The position numbers and the translations under genes are program-made. 58,750 bases of DNA, taken from NCBI GenBank assembly GCA_016932015.1, contig JAFGDQ010000116.1:1-58750 (forward strand), written 5' to 3'. Source of the DNA: Spirochaetota bacterium. GTDB lineage: Bacteria > Spirochaetota > UBA4802 > JAFGDQ01. The notes under the pieces are model-generated. The model was not told the DNA's origin. It worked only from the letters and a program-made list of their open reading frames with translations, and searched no databases. Positions 41,504 to 49,993 of this stretch are shown piece by piece. Each line of letters opens with the position of its first letter. Within the stretch, counting starts at the first letter, position 1.

Positions 41504-43192
41504 ATGGAATCCAGCAAAAGATTAATTATAGCCATTGCATTATCTGTAGTTGTATGGTTTTTGTATATGAATTTTTTAGCTCCGAAAAAACCGGAAAAAA
41601 AGGATATTGCAGGAGTAGAAACAAGCGCGGAAAATAGTTCAGCCGCAGATAAAAATGCAGTAACGGAAAAGAAAACCGGTACAGGAGCGGAAGTCAGTGA
41701 GCCGGCTGCAAGCATAAACGTTGTATCTTCAAAGATCCCGGAATCCGTGATCGGCATTACGACAGATAAATACACAGTAAGCCTTTCAAACAAGGGAGCT
41801 GTAATAAAGAACTTTGTTTATAAATATAACGGAAGGGATATTGAATTAACCGTTCCGTATAAACCCCGCAACACGGAAGGAACATTTGATTTTGCCGTTC
41901 ATTTCAGCGAAAACGAATTCCTGAGAGGAAACTCTCTTCAGGATACCGTCTGGAATTTCGAGAAAAAATCCGAAAGCAATGTAATGTTTTTCACCAATCT
42001 TTCCCTTAACGGCAGGGATGTCCAGCTGCAGAAAACATATAAATTTTTAAAAGATGCGAATTATTTTGAAGTTGAATACAGCCTGGTAAATCCCGGAAAG
42101 GAACCTGTTGTACTCCCTAACGGTAATTTTATAGTTTCTCCGGGCAATTTTCTCGGACCTGAGATGGACTTCGAAAATTCATACAACACTCTTGGCCAGA
42201 TTTACTATATGAACGGTGATTTTGAAAAACCGGGAAAAGGCGGCGGCTTCTTTTCCAAAGGCGGGGCTACAACAAGGGAAAGCGGAGATGTAAAATGGGC
42301 CGGTGTAATGAGCAGGTATTTTTTACTGATAATGCTTGCAAATGATTCCGGCGGAAATGCAGTCATAACAGACGCCAGAGGAGATTCAGCTTACAGAACC
42401 GGACTTTTTATTCCCGCGGAACCGGTTCAGCCGGGAGGCAAATTTACAAAATCATTCAAAGTATATGCCGGCGAGAAAAACAAGGAAAAGCTGGCAGCTG
42501 TAGACGCGTCATTAAAAGATGCGGCTGACGTAAGCAAATGGATTGAGCCTATCAGGGATGTGCTGATGTGGTGCCTCTTAAAGATAAATATTCTTTTCGG
42601 TAATTTCGGATGGTCTCTTGTAGTCTTTTCGATTCTTACAAAAATAATCCTGCTGCCTCTTACTCAGAAATCAACAGAGTCAATGAGAAGAATGCAGGCT
42701 CTTAGTCCGCAGATGAATGAACTGAAAGCCAAGTACAAGGATAAACCTGATCAGCTCAATAAGGAGATGATGAAGCTGTACAAAGCCAATAAGGTTAATC
42801 CTATGGGCGGATGTCTTCCAATGCTGGTTCAGATGCCGTTTTTCTTTGCCCTGTACAGCGCTCTTATCAATTCAATAGATTTATGGCAGGCGCCGTTTAT
42901 TTTCTGGATAAAGGACCTTTCCATGCCTGATACTGTAGCAACTATATCCGGATTTAATTTAAATATTCTGCCGCTTCTTATGACTGGTGCCACATTCCTG
43001 CAGCAGAAAATGACTCCCGGCTCACAGACAGGCCAGCAGCAGAAGATGATGATGATGATGATGCCGCTGATATTTATTTTTATCTTCTGGAGTATGCCTT
43101 CAGGGCTTGTTCTTTACTGGACACTGCAGAACCTGATACAGGTACTTCATCAGGTAATTGTAAACCGCAGGCCGGAGAAGGTAAAAAATTAA
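41504..43192 (+). CDS. yidC: Membrane protein insertase YidC
   Basis: A 562-residue insertase. TM1 is at residues 6-26, then a linker rich in Ser/Ala/Glu and a large periplasmic beta-sandwich domain (about 70-345) typical of Gram-negative YidC. The conserved C-terminal domain carries five helices: FGWSLVVFSILTKIILLPLT, MQALSPQMNELKAKYKDKPDQ, GGCLPMLVQMPFFFALY, and a run of consecutive Met residues (MMMMMMPLIF). It inserts and folds membrane proteins, alone or with SecYEG. The large periplasmic domain supports a diderm cell envelope. AAGGAAGGG precedes the start. Confidence 0.97.
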   Translation: MESSKRLIIAIALSVVVWFLYMNFLAPKKPEKKDIAGVETSAENSSAADKNAVTEKKTGTGAEVSEPAASINVVSSKIPESVIGITTDKYTVSLSNKGAVIKNFVYKYNGRDIELTVPYKPRNTEGTFDFAVHFSENEFLRGNSLQDTVWNFEKKSESNVMFFTNLSLNGRDVQLQKTYKFLKDANYFEVEYSLVNPGKEPVVLPNGNFIVSPGNFLGPEMDFENSYNTLGQIYYMNGDFEKPGKGGGFFSKGGATTRESGDVKWAGVMSRYFLLIMLANDSGGNAVITDARGDSAYRTGLFIPAEPVQPGGKFTKSFKVYAGEKNKEKLAAVDASLKDAADVSKWIEPIRDVLMWCLLKINILFGNFGWSLVVFSILTKIILLPLTQKSTESMRRMQALSPQMNELKAKYKDKPDQLNKEMMKLYKANKVNPMGGCLPMLVQMPFFFALYSALINSIDLWQAPFIFWIKDLSMPDTVATISGFNLNILPLLMTGATFLQQKMTPGSQTGQQQKMMMMMMPLIFIFIFWSMPSGLVLYWTLQNLIQVLHQVIVNRRPEKVKN

Positions 43193-43308
43193 AGATAATT
43201 ATTCATAATGTTTATATAATAGATTTTTAAATTTAATGAAAGGAGGTAAATACGAATTATAAAAAATAACCCAATATTATCTTATTATTCATGACTAGGA
43301 GGGTAAAA

Positions 43309-43950
43309 ATGAATGTATTAGAGGTCGAAGGCAGAACAGTCGATGATGCAACGAAAAAGGCTTTAGCAGAATTAGGTATTAAAGATACCTCCAAAGTAAA
43401 AATTGAAGTTGTTGACGAAGGAAAAAGCGGCATATTCGGTTTCGGTGTTTCGAGACAGGCTAAAATTCGAATTTATTTTAATGAAAATGACATGGATACT
43501 GTCAATTCCGCGAAGGAGATTTTCCTGAATATATTAAAAAGAATGGGTATTGAAGTTGAGATTAAGGATGTAAAGGAAGGATCAAACAGGATTTACATGG
43601 AACTGGAAAGCGATCAGTCCGGCCTTATAATCGGAAAACAGGGAAAGACTCTGGAGGCGCTGCAGTTTCTGCTTAATCTGATAGTATCAAATAAAACAGG
43701 AAGTGAAAAGAAGATCATTCTGGATATTGAATCATACAGGGAAAAAAGGGAAAAAGCTTTAAGAAGATTATCCAAGGATATTGCGCATAAAGTTATTCGA
43801 ACCGGAAAACCGTGTACTCTTGAGCCCATGAATCCGTTTGAAAGAAGGCTTATTCATTTAACATTGCAGAATGATTCAAGAGTATCAACAAAAAGCGAAG
43901 GAGAGGGAATTTACAGAAAAGTAAAAGTTTCTCCAAGTAACAGCAGGTAA
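43309..43950 (+). CDS. jag: RNA-binding protein Jag/KhpB
   Basis: A 213-residue protein from ATG 43309, chosen because AGGAGGG precedes it (an ATG at 43291 lies upstream without one). Three domains are seen: Jag_N (VLEVEGRTVDDATKKALAELG, GKSGIFGFG), a KH domain with GLIIGKQGKTLEALQ, and a C-terminal R3H domain (PMNPFERRLIHLTLQND). It binds RNA and is linked in other bacteria to cell division and elongation. It has the usual position between yidC and mnmE; the mnmE start follows its stop by 4 nt. Confidence 0.95.
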   Translation: MNVLEVEGRTVDDATKKALAELGIKDTSKVKIEVVDEGKSGIFGFGVSRQAKIRIYFNENDMDTVNSAKEIFLNILKRMGIEVEIKDVKEGSNRIYMELESDQSGLIIGKQGKTLEALQFLLNLIVSNKTGSEKKIILDIESYREKREKALRRLSKDIAHKVIRTGKPCTLEPMNPFERRLIHLTLQNDSRVSTKSEGEGIYRKVKVSPSNSR

Positions 43951-43954
43951 GTAA

Positions 43955-45304
43955 ATGCGGGAAGATACAATTTGTGCTTCTGCGACACCGCCTATTAATT
44001 CACCTCTCGCAATTATCAGAATCAGCGGCCCCATGACTTATGGGGCCGTCAAATCCATATTCAGCAATCCGGAAAAAATAAAGCACAGAACCGCGGTATT
44101 CGGTTCAGTTGTTCATGAAAACAAACCTGTAGATGATGTTATTTTAACGTATTATCAGGAGCCTGAGAGCTTTACAGGCGAGGATATGGCTGAAATATCA
44201 TGTCACGGGAATCCGATTATTGTCAGAGATATTATAAGGATTCTTAATAATAAAGGCATAAGGCTTGCCGAACCCGGCGAATTCAGCAAGAGGTCTTTTC
44301 TTAACGGAAAGATTGATCTTACTGAGGCTGAAGCAATTAATCATATCATAACAGCAAAAAGCGACTGGCAGGTATCGTCCGCATTAAGACAGATGCACGG
44401 TTCACTGCGCGATTCCGTAAACAGCATCAGGGACAGTATAATTACGCTGAAAGCGGATGTTGAGTCAGGTATAGATTTTATTGAACAGGATATTGAGTTT
44501 GTCTCAAATGAGGAAGCACTAAGGCAGATAGCTGATATCAGGGAAAAAATATCCGAAATGCTCGCGAGATGCAGGATCGGGGAAAAGATGTCCCATGGTA
44601 TTGACCTGCCGATTGTCGGGAAACCGAATGTGGGCAAGTCGAGCATTCTGAACACTGTACTGAACAGGGAACGGGCGATCGTTTCAGATATTCCGGGCAC
44701 AACCAGAGACCTTATCGGCGAGATTGTGCAGATTGGGGGAGTGCCTGTTAATCTGACCGATACCGCGGGCATTACGAAAAGCGATTCACTTGTTGAAATG
44801 ATCGGAGTTGAGCTCAGCAATAAAAAAATGGAAGCTTCTTCCATCATTATTTTTGTCATTGACGCGTTCAACGGAGTAAAGACTGAAGATTTTGAGATTT
44901 ATGAAAAGATTAAGCACAAGAATCATATAATTCTGGCTAATAAATCCGATCTTGTTAAGGATAATAATTTTGAGTTCCCGCAATTTTCTGAAAAAGCGAT
45001 TCCATTTTCGGCAAAAACAGGCAAAGGACTGGCTGATCTTGAAAAGGCAATAAGTACAATTATCAGAGATGAGTTTGTTAATTATGAAAGTTCTTTTGTA
45101 ACAGACATGCGTATTATCAGCATTCTCGGGAAGTCTCTCGAAGCTGCCGGTTTATGCGATAATGCAGTCCGCGCAGGAGAGTCTCAGGAGATCATAGCTT
45201 TTGAGCTGCAGTCTTTGATCGACATCATATCTGAAATTACAGGTGAGATTTCGCCTGATGATATTCTTGATTCAATATTCAGCCGTTTCTGTATCGGTAA
45301 GTAA
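43955..45304 (+). CDS. mnmE: tRNA modification GTPase MnmE
   Basis: A 449-residue GTPase. The N-terminal folate-binding domain has PGEFSKRSFLNGKIDLTEAEAI. The G domain has G1 GKPNVGKSS, G3 DTAGI and G4 NKSD, with SDIPGTTRDL as the switch region. The protein ends in FCIGK, containing the conserved catalytic Cys. With MnmG it makes the 5-carboxymethylaminomethyl group on wobble uridine. Unusually, mnmG, rsmG and parAB do not follow; the conserved block ends here and a convergent lipoprotein gene comes next. Confidence 0.97.
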   Translation: MREDTICASATPPINSPLAIIRISGPMTYGAVKSIFSNPEKIKHRTAVFGSVVHENKPVDDVILTYYQEPESFTGEDMAEISCHGNPIIVRDIIRILNNKGIRLAEPGEFSKRSFLNGKIDLTEAEAINHIITAKSDWQVSSALRQMHGSLRDSVNSIRDSIITLKADVESGIDFIEQDIEFVSNEEALRQIADIREKISEMLARCRIGEKMSHGIDLPIVGKPNVGKSSILNTVLNRERAIVSDIPGTTRDLIGEIVQIGGVPVNLTDTAGITKSDSLVEMIGVELSNKKMEASSIIIFVIDAFNGVKTEDFEIYEKIKHKNHIILANKSDLVKDNNFEFPQFSEKAIPFSAKTGKGLADLEKAISTIIRDEFVNYESSFVTDMRIISILGKSLEAAGLCDNAVRAGESQEIIAFELQSLIDIISEITGEISPDDILDSIFSRFCIGK

Positions 45305-45381
45305 ACCGGCAAACAAAATTTCATATCCCGGTCCGTTTAAAAAATTATAAAAATTAAAATCACTTAACAATTTAAATTAAA

Positions 45382-45426
45382 TATCAATAGATAATACTTA
45401 TTGTATTTCAGCATTATCTATTGATA
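45382..45426. repeat. Perfect 14-bp inverted repeat between convergent genes
   Basis: Arms TATCAATAGATAAT and ATTATCTATTGATA enclose a 17-nt loop. It lies between the 3' ends of mnmE (plus) and a lipoprotein gene (minus), so a bidirectional transcription end is plausible, although the stem is AT-rich and no T-tract follows. A protein binding site is an alternative. Confidence 0.55.
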
Positions 45427-45469
45427 GTACAAATTGGATAAGTAAAACTGTGCAATTCGGCTCCGGTTA

Positions 45470-45814
45470 TTATTTGGTTTTAGGCGGAATTACAGTCGGA
45501 ACATAATCCGGATCTATATATTCGAATTTGCCGCTTTTTTCAGCTGCCTGTTTAAGAGTTTCGTAACCGGGGTCATTCGCTATTTTGAATTTGTACAGCT
45601 CCCCGCCAAGAAGTTCAAGAGAGACGATTTTGTAGCTGCTGAACGTTTTTTCAATATCACTTTTCTGTGCGGATTGTTTCAGTTTGATCAGGTATTCTCC
45701 GGCAACAGTGCTGCTGTCTACATTACTTGTTGAAGCACACGCTGACAGTAAAAACAATATTCCGGCGAAGAATAAACTGATAATGATTCCGGATGGTTTG
45801 AATGCGTTTTTCAT
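45470..45814 (-). CDS. Small lipoprotein with a propeptide-like domain
   Basis: A 114-residue lipoprotein; the signal peptide ends at lipobox LLSAC (Cys about 26). The mature part, AGEYLIKLKQSAQKSDIEKTF, LLGGELYKFKI and KFEYIDPDYV, resembles the inhibitor I9/fervidolysin-type prodomain that folds onto subtilisin-like proteases, ending in the usual (I/V)EPDY-like segment. No protease domain is attached, so a free inhibitor or chaperone role is possible; the resemblance is from memory of the pattern. GGAGGTAG fixes the start. Confidence 0.65.
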   Translation of the reverse strand: MKNAFKPSGIIISLFFAGILFLLSACASTSNVDSSTVAGEYLIKLKQSAQKSDIEKTFSSYKIVSLELLGGELYKFKIANDPGYETLKQAAEKSGKFEYIDPDYVPTVIPPKTK

Positions 45815-46153
45815 TTTTATACTACCTCCCTATATTTTTTAATGCAACCAATTAAATTATTAATACTATTTTAAAAGCAGTATGTTTTAGTCAATAGAAT
45901 TATTCTATATTGACAACATATTATTGAGAATTAAATAAATAATTGGAAGGAATTGAAAAATAAAATTCGTATACTAAATTATCACTGAAAGTTAAATTTG
46001 ACATTATCATTTAAAAACCTTTTATTAAATGACAGTTATTTAATTAAAAAATTACTGTCAAAATGAATTGATTAATTATAAAGTCTGTTTAAACGTTTAA
46101 TTATTGTACGATGAATTGCCAATTTTCATGGCATATTAACAGGAGGAAAAGGC
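45815..46153. other. AT-rich intergenic region upstream of pncA
   Basis: A 339-nt divergent gap. It contains two TTGACA boxes, near 45914 and 46001, the latter with TTTATT after 17 nt, and an inverted repeat (46030-46060). No gene seen. Confidence 0.5.
46030..46060 (+). promoter_or_regulatory. Inverted repeat upstream of pncA, possible operator
   Basis: TGACAGT and ACTGTCA are separated by 17 nt, with partial further symmetry inside the arms. It lies downstream of a TTGACA..TTTATT promoter-like pair and about 95 nt before the pncA start. An operator of an NAD-metabolism regulator is possible; the regulator is unknown. Confidence 0.35.
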
Positions 46154-46780
46154 ATGAGCAAAAAGACAGCATTAATAATCGTCGACGTTCAGAACGATTT
46201 CTGTCCCGGAGGATCGCTTGAAGTAAAAGACGGTGACAAAATAGTGCCTGTAATTAATAGCATAATAAATAAATTCGATATTGCTGTTGCTACTCAGGAC
46301 TGGCATCCTGAAATGCATATTTCCTTTGCGTCAAGCCATAAAGGAAAAAATGTTTTTGACCTTGTTGAGGTTAACGGCGTAGACCAGATAATGTGGCCTG
46401 ACCACTGCGTGCAGGGAACTGCCGGAGCTGAGCTTCATAAGGATATAGACACAAAAAAAATCAGCCTGATACTCAGGAAAGGCATGGACCCGCATCTTGA
46501 TTCGTATTCGGCCTTTACTGAAAATGATAAAAAAACAATAACCGGGCTTCACGGGTACCTGAATGCGATGCAGGTCAGCGATGTGTATATATGCGGTCTT
46601 GCGACAGATGTTTGCGTTTATTATACTGCAATGGATTCTGTCAAATTCGGGTTTAATACTTCGGTACTTACAGACGCAAGCAGGGGCATTGATAATCCGG
46701 CAGGCAGTCTTGATAAGACTCTTGAAGATATGAAAGCTAAAGATATTAAAGTTATAACAACAAGCGAAATAAAAAAATGA
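46154..46780 (+). CDS. pncA: Nicotinamidase
   Basis: A 208-residue isochorismatase-fold amidohydrolase. The catalytic triad is visible: Asp in LIIVDVQNDFCPGGSL, Lys in LILRKGMDPHLDSYSAF and Cys in YICGLATDVCVYYTA. The metal-binding DWHPEMHISF segment and WPDHCVQGT are also conserved. It deaminates nicotinamide to nicotinate. The ATG of pncB overlaps its stop (ATGA), so both NAD-salvage steps are translated together. AGGAGG precedes the start. Confidence 0.96.
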   Translation: MSKKTALIIVDVQNDFCPGGSLEVKDGDKIVPVINSIINKFDIAVATQDWHPEMHISFASSHKGKNVFDLVEVNGVDQIMWPDHCVQGTAGAELHKDIDTKKISLILRKGMDPHLDSYSAFTENDKKTITGLHGYLNAMQVSDVYICGLATDVCVYYTAMDSVKFGFNTSVLTDASRGIDNPAGSLDKTLEDMKAKDIKVITTSEIKK

Positions 46781-48243
46781 AAAATATAAATAATTATTCA
46801 CTGTTAACCGATTTTTACGAACTGACAATGATGCAGGGATATTTTTTAAAGTTTTCTGAGCAGGTTAGTACATTTGAAATGTTTTACAGGTATCAGCCTT
46901 TTAAAGGCGGTTATTCAGTATTTGCAGGACTTGATCCTGTGCTTGATGCTATACAGGAAATCAAATTCAGAGAAGAGGATATTGATTATTTAAAAGATCA
47001 GGGAATTTTTAAGGATGAATTCCTTGAATATTTGGCTAACTTTAAATTTAAAGGCGATATATACAGTGTTAAAGAGGGAAGCGTTATTTTCCCCATAGAG
47101 CCGATAGTCAGGGTTACAGGCAATCTGATGGAGACACAGCTTATAGAAAGCCTGCTGCTTAATTTTATCAATTTCCAGACTCTTATTGCGACTAAGACTG
47201 CACGTATAGTGGATATAGCAGCAGATAAGCCTGTTCTGGAATTCGGGCTGAGAAGGGCTCAGGGTGCAGACGGAGCCATTTCAGGAACAAGGGCGGCATT
47301 TATCGGCGGAGCAAACGCGACCTCCAATACTCTTGCAGGGAAGATTTACAATATACCTGTCAGCGGAACAATGGCGCACAGCTGGATAATGAGCGCTGAG
47401 TCTGAATATGAAGCGTTTAAAAAGTATACTGAAATATACCCTGACAAGTGTATTCTGCTTGTTGATACTTTTGACACATTAAAGTCAGGCATTCCAAACG
47501 CGATTAAAATATTCAATGAGCTGAAAAGCAGCAATCCTTCGCTTATGGCAGTACGGATTGACAGCGGCGACCTCGAATACTTAAGCCTTGAAGCAAGAAA
47601 GATGTTTGATGAAGCCGGATTGAGCGAAGTAAAGATTTTTGTTTCAAGCGATATTGATGAATGGATCATCCGGCAGATCAAACAGAGCGGAGTTCCGATT
47701 GACGCGTGGGGTGTCGGTACAAGGCTCATTACCGGAGGCAATGACCCCGCGCTTCCGGGCGTATACAAGATTGTTGCCCAGAACAGGGCAGGAGTTGTAA
47801 GGCCGTGTATCAAGATCTCGAATCAGTCGGAAAAGATAACAAATCCCGGAATCAAGAATGTAATGAGATTTTACAAAAACGGCAATATGCTTGCTGATTT
47901 GATGTATCTTGAAGAAGAGGAAAATGAACTTATTTCAGCAGTACGGAACAAAGCACCGGTTAAATTCAATCATCCCTCAACCGAGTACGAACATTTTGTA
48001 TTAAAAGATTATGACAGGGCTGAACCTATGCTTACCAGGGTTATGAAAAACGGAAAGCGTTTGTCTGAATCAATGGCGTTGTCCGACCTCAAGGAATACA
48101 GGCAGAAAGAGATTAATTCTCTGGACAGAACATACCGGAGGCTTCTGAATCCCCACACTTATAAAGTAAGCCTGTCTGAAAAGCTTAAGAATCTTAAGAC
48201 AAATCTGATCAGGGAAATTGAAAATAATTCTACGGTTAAATAA
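46777..48243 (+). CDS. pncB: Nicotinate phosphoribosyltransferase
   Basis: A 488-residue enzyme condensing nicotinate with PRPP to nicotinate mononucleotide, using ATP. Family segments: LLTDFYELTMMQGYF, FEMFYRYQPFKGGYSVFAGL, FGLRRAQGADGAISGTRAAFIGGANATSN, the SGTMAHSWIMS loop with the phosphorylated His, and VDTFDTLKSGIPNAI. The downstream end shows AWGVGTRLITGG. The start overlaps the pncA stop by 4 nt. Together pncA and pncB form the Preiss-Handler salvage entry. Confidence 0.96.
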   Translation: MKNINNYSLLTDFYELTMMQGYFLKFSEQVSTFEMFYRYQPFKGGYSVFAGLDPVLDAIQEIKFREEDIDYLKDQGIFKDEFLEYLANFKFKGDIYSVKEGSVIFPIEPIVRVTGNLMETQLIESLLLNFINFQTLIATKTARIVDIAADKPVLEFGLRRAQGADGAISGTRAAFIGGANATSNTLAGKIYNIPVSGTMAHSWIMSAESEYEAFKKYTEIYPDKCILLVDTFDTLKSGIPNAIKIFNELKSSNPSLMAVRIDSGDLEYLSLEARKMFDEAGLSEVKIFVSSDIDEWIIRQIKQSGVPIDAWGVGTRLITGGNDPALPGVYKIVAQNRAGVVRPCIKISNQSEKITNPGIKNVMRFYKNGNMLADLMYLEEEENELISAVRNKAPVKFNHPSTEYEHFVLKDYDRAEPMLTRVMKNGKRLSESMALSDLKEYRQKEINSLDRTYRRLLNPHTYKVSLSEKLKNLKTNLIREIENNSTVK

Positions 48244-48286
48244 TTTTCCTGGAGCATTGTGCCGAATGAGAACAGTAAAGTCAAAG

Positions 48287-49993
48287 TTATAATTCATTAG
48301 CTGATCTGTTTTTTCTGCTGGTTTTAAGAAGAAAATTTTTATGCTGTTTCCCGCGTTCTTCTGTTTTTTTTGCAGACGGAAATTTCTCTCCTGTCAGAGG
48401 GTCTTCTCCTGAATAGTAAATTACTGAAGATAAAGTCATGGGCAGGGGAATGAACATCTGCACCTGCTCAGGAATAAATCCGAATAAAGAGACAACATCC
48501 TGTTTTATTTTAATAATATCATTCCCGGCTTCTCCGGGATGGCATGTCATAATATAAGGAATCAGGTACTGTTCTTTTCCCGCTTTTTTAGTAAGGGCTT
48601 TGAATAATTTTATAAATTCATCAAGCCTGAAAAGCGGCGTCTTCCGCATCGCGCGGAGAACCCGTTTGGATGTGCTCTCAGGTGCGATCTTAAGCTGTCC
48701 GCTTATATGAGACCTGATAAGGGTTTCCAGGTGTTTTCTGCTTTTCTTATCTATCATAAAAAGGTCATACCGGATACCTGAGCCTATACTAACTTTTTTT
48801 ATGCCTTTAACGGAAGATGCCTTTTTAAGAAGATCGATCCATTTGCCTGTGCCGGATTGAAGATTTTTGCATAAAGACGGGAAAAGGCAGCTTTCCCTGC
48901 CGCATTTCCATTTTTTGGCGCAGCTGAAGCCGTACATGTTTGCTGAAGGGCCGCCAATATCAGTAATATGGCCTTTGAAGGTTTTATTTTGCGCAAGCTT
49001 TTGCACATCCCTGGTTACAGATTCTGCGCTTCTTGAAATGATTTTTTTACCCTGATGCAGGGAAAGGGAACAGAAAGAACATCCTGAAAAACAGCCCCTG
49101 TGGGAGGTAATCGAATCTTTAATCATTTCATAAGCGGGAATTTTTTCCCTGTACAAAGGATGAGGAAGATACGTAAAGGGCAGGTCGTATATTTTATCAA
49201 GCTCCATGCTGTTCATTTCTGCAGGAGGATAATGAACGAGATACCTGTTTCCGCATTGCTGAGTAAGTATTTTAAGCTGGTTAGTATAGAATTTTCTGTA
49301 AAGTTCAATGAATATTTTTCTGCTTTTTGACGCGTCCTCTTCAGACGGAAGCATCATGGAATTGTCTGGGATTTCCTTTGACATTATTACTGTTCCCGGA
49401 ATATTTTTTAAATCTTTACCTGTATCTATTCTATGAGCAATTTCTATAATCTGTTTCTCGCCCATGCCGTAAACAAGAATATCTGCCCTGGAATCTTCAA
49501 TAATAGAACGCCTTACTTTATCATCCCAGAAATCATAGTGGGCTATGCGCCTCATAGACGCTTCAATTCCCCCCAGAACTATAGGGATATCCTTATACAT
49601 CTGCTTTATAAGGTTGCAGTAAACAATGACAGCGCGCTCAGGCTTGCTGCCTTTTCCTGCCGGTGCATAGGGATTGTCAGATCTGTATCTTTTTAATGCA
49701 GTATATTTCGCGAGCATTGAGTCAATAGCGCCGCCTGTAATTCCGAAAAAAAGACGTGGTCTCCCGAATATATTTACCGATTCAGGATTCTTCCAGTCAG
49801 GCATGGAAATGATGCCAACACTGAAGCCGCTGTCTTCAAGTACTCTTCCGATAACCGCAGTACCGAAAGAAGGATGGTCAATATACGCATCGCCGGTTAT
49901 CAGAACAATATCGAGCTGATTCAGATCCGGGTTTTTTATTTCAGATATTGAAACAGGCAGAAAATGATTTATTTTTTTCTTATGCTGATTCAT
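48287..49993 (-). CDS. YgiQ-family radical SAM protein
   Basis: About 568 residues from ATG 49993, chosen because upstream ATGs lie deep inside the preceding gene. The N-terminal part (VLITGDAYIDHPSFGTAVIGRVLEDSGF, GGIEASMRRIAHYDFWDDKVRRS) is the cobalamin-binding-like UPF0313 domain. The radical SAM cluster is in HRGCFSGCSFCSLSLHQGK (CxxxCxxC), followed by LKIAPESTS and MTCHPGE motifs. The family is widespread with no settled biochemical function. It overlaps the end of the flavoprotein gene by 14 nt, so the pair is probably co-translated. Confidence 0.92.
   Translation of the reverse strand: MNQHKKKINHFLPVSISEIKNPDLNQLDIVLITGDAYIDHPSFGTAVIGRVLEDSGFSVGIISMPDWKNPESVNIFGRPRLFFGITGGAIDSMLAKYTALKRYRSDNPYAPAGKGSKPERAVIVYCNLIKQMYKDIPIVLGGIEASMRRIAHYDFWDDKVRRSIIEDSRADILVYGMGEKQIIEIAHRIDTGKDLKNIPGTVIMSKEIPDNSMMLPSEEDASKSRKIFIELYRKFYTNQLKILTQQCGNRYLVHYPPAEMNSMELDKIYDLPFTYLPHPLYREKIPAYEMIKDSITSHRGCFSGCSFCSLSLHQGKKIISRSAESVTRDVQKLAQNKTFKGHITDIGGPSANMYGFSCAKKWKCGRESCLFPSLCKNLQSGTGKWIDLLKKASSVKGIKKVSIGSGIRYDLFMIDKKSRKHLETLIRSHISGQLKIAPESTSKRVLRAMRKTPLFRLDEFIKLFKALTKKAGKEQYLIPYIMTCHPGEAGNDIIKIKQDVVSLFGFIPEQVQMFIPLPMTLSSVIYYSGEDPLTGEKFPSAKKTEERGKQHKNFLLKTSRKNRSANEL

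Noticed and set aside
43019..43080. ATG triplet run in yidC as a possible slippage repeat
   Set aside because: It encodes a Met-rich stretch inside a conserved YidC membrane region; no frame damage.
44341..44871. 176-codon minus-strand frame inside mnmE
   Set aside because: Antisense shadow; mnmE is intact and conserved.
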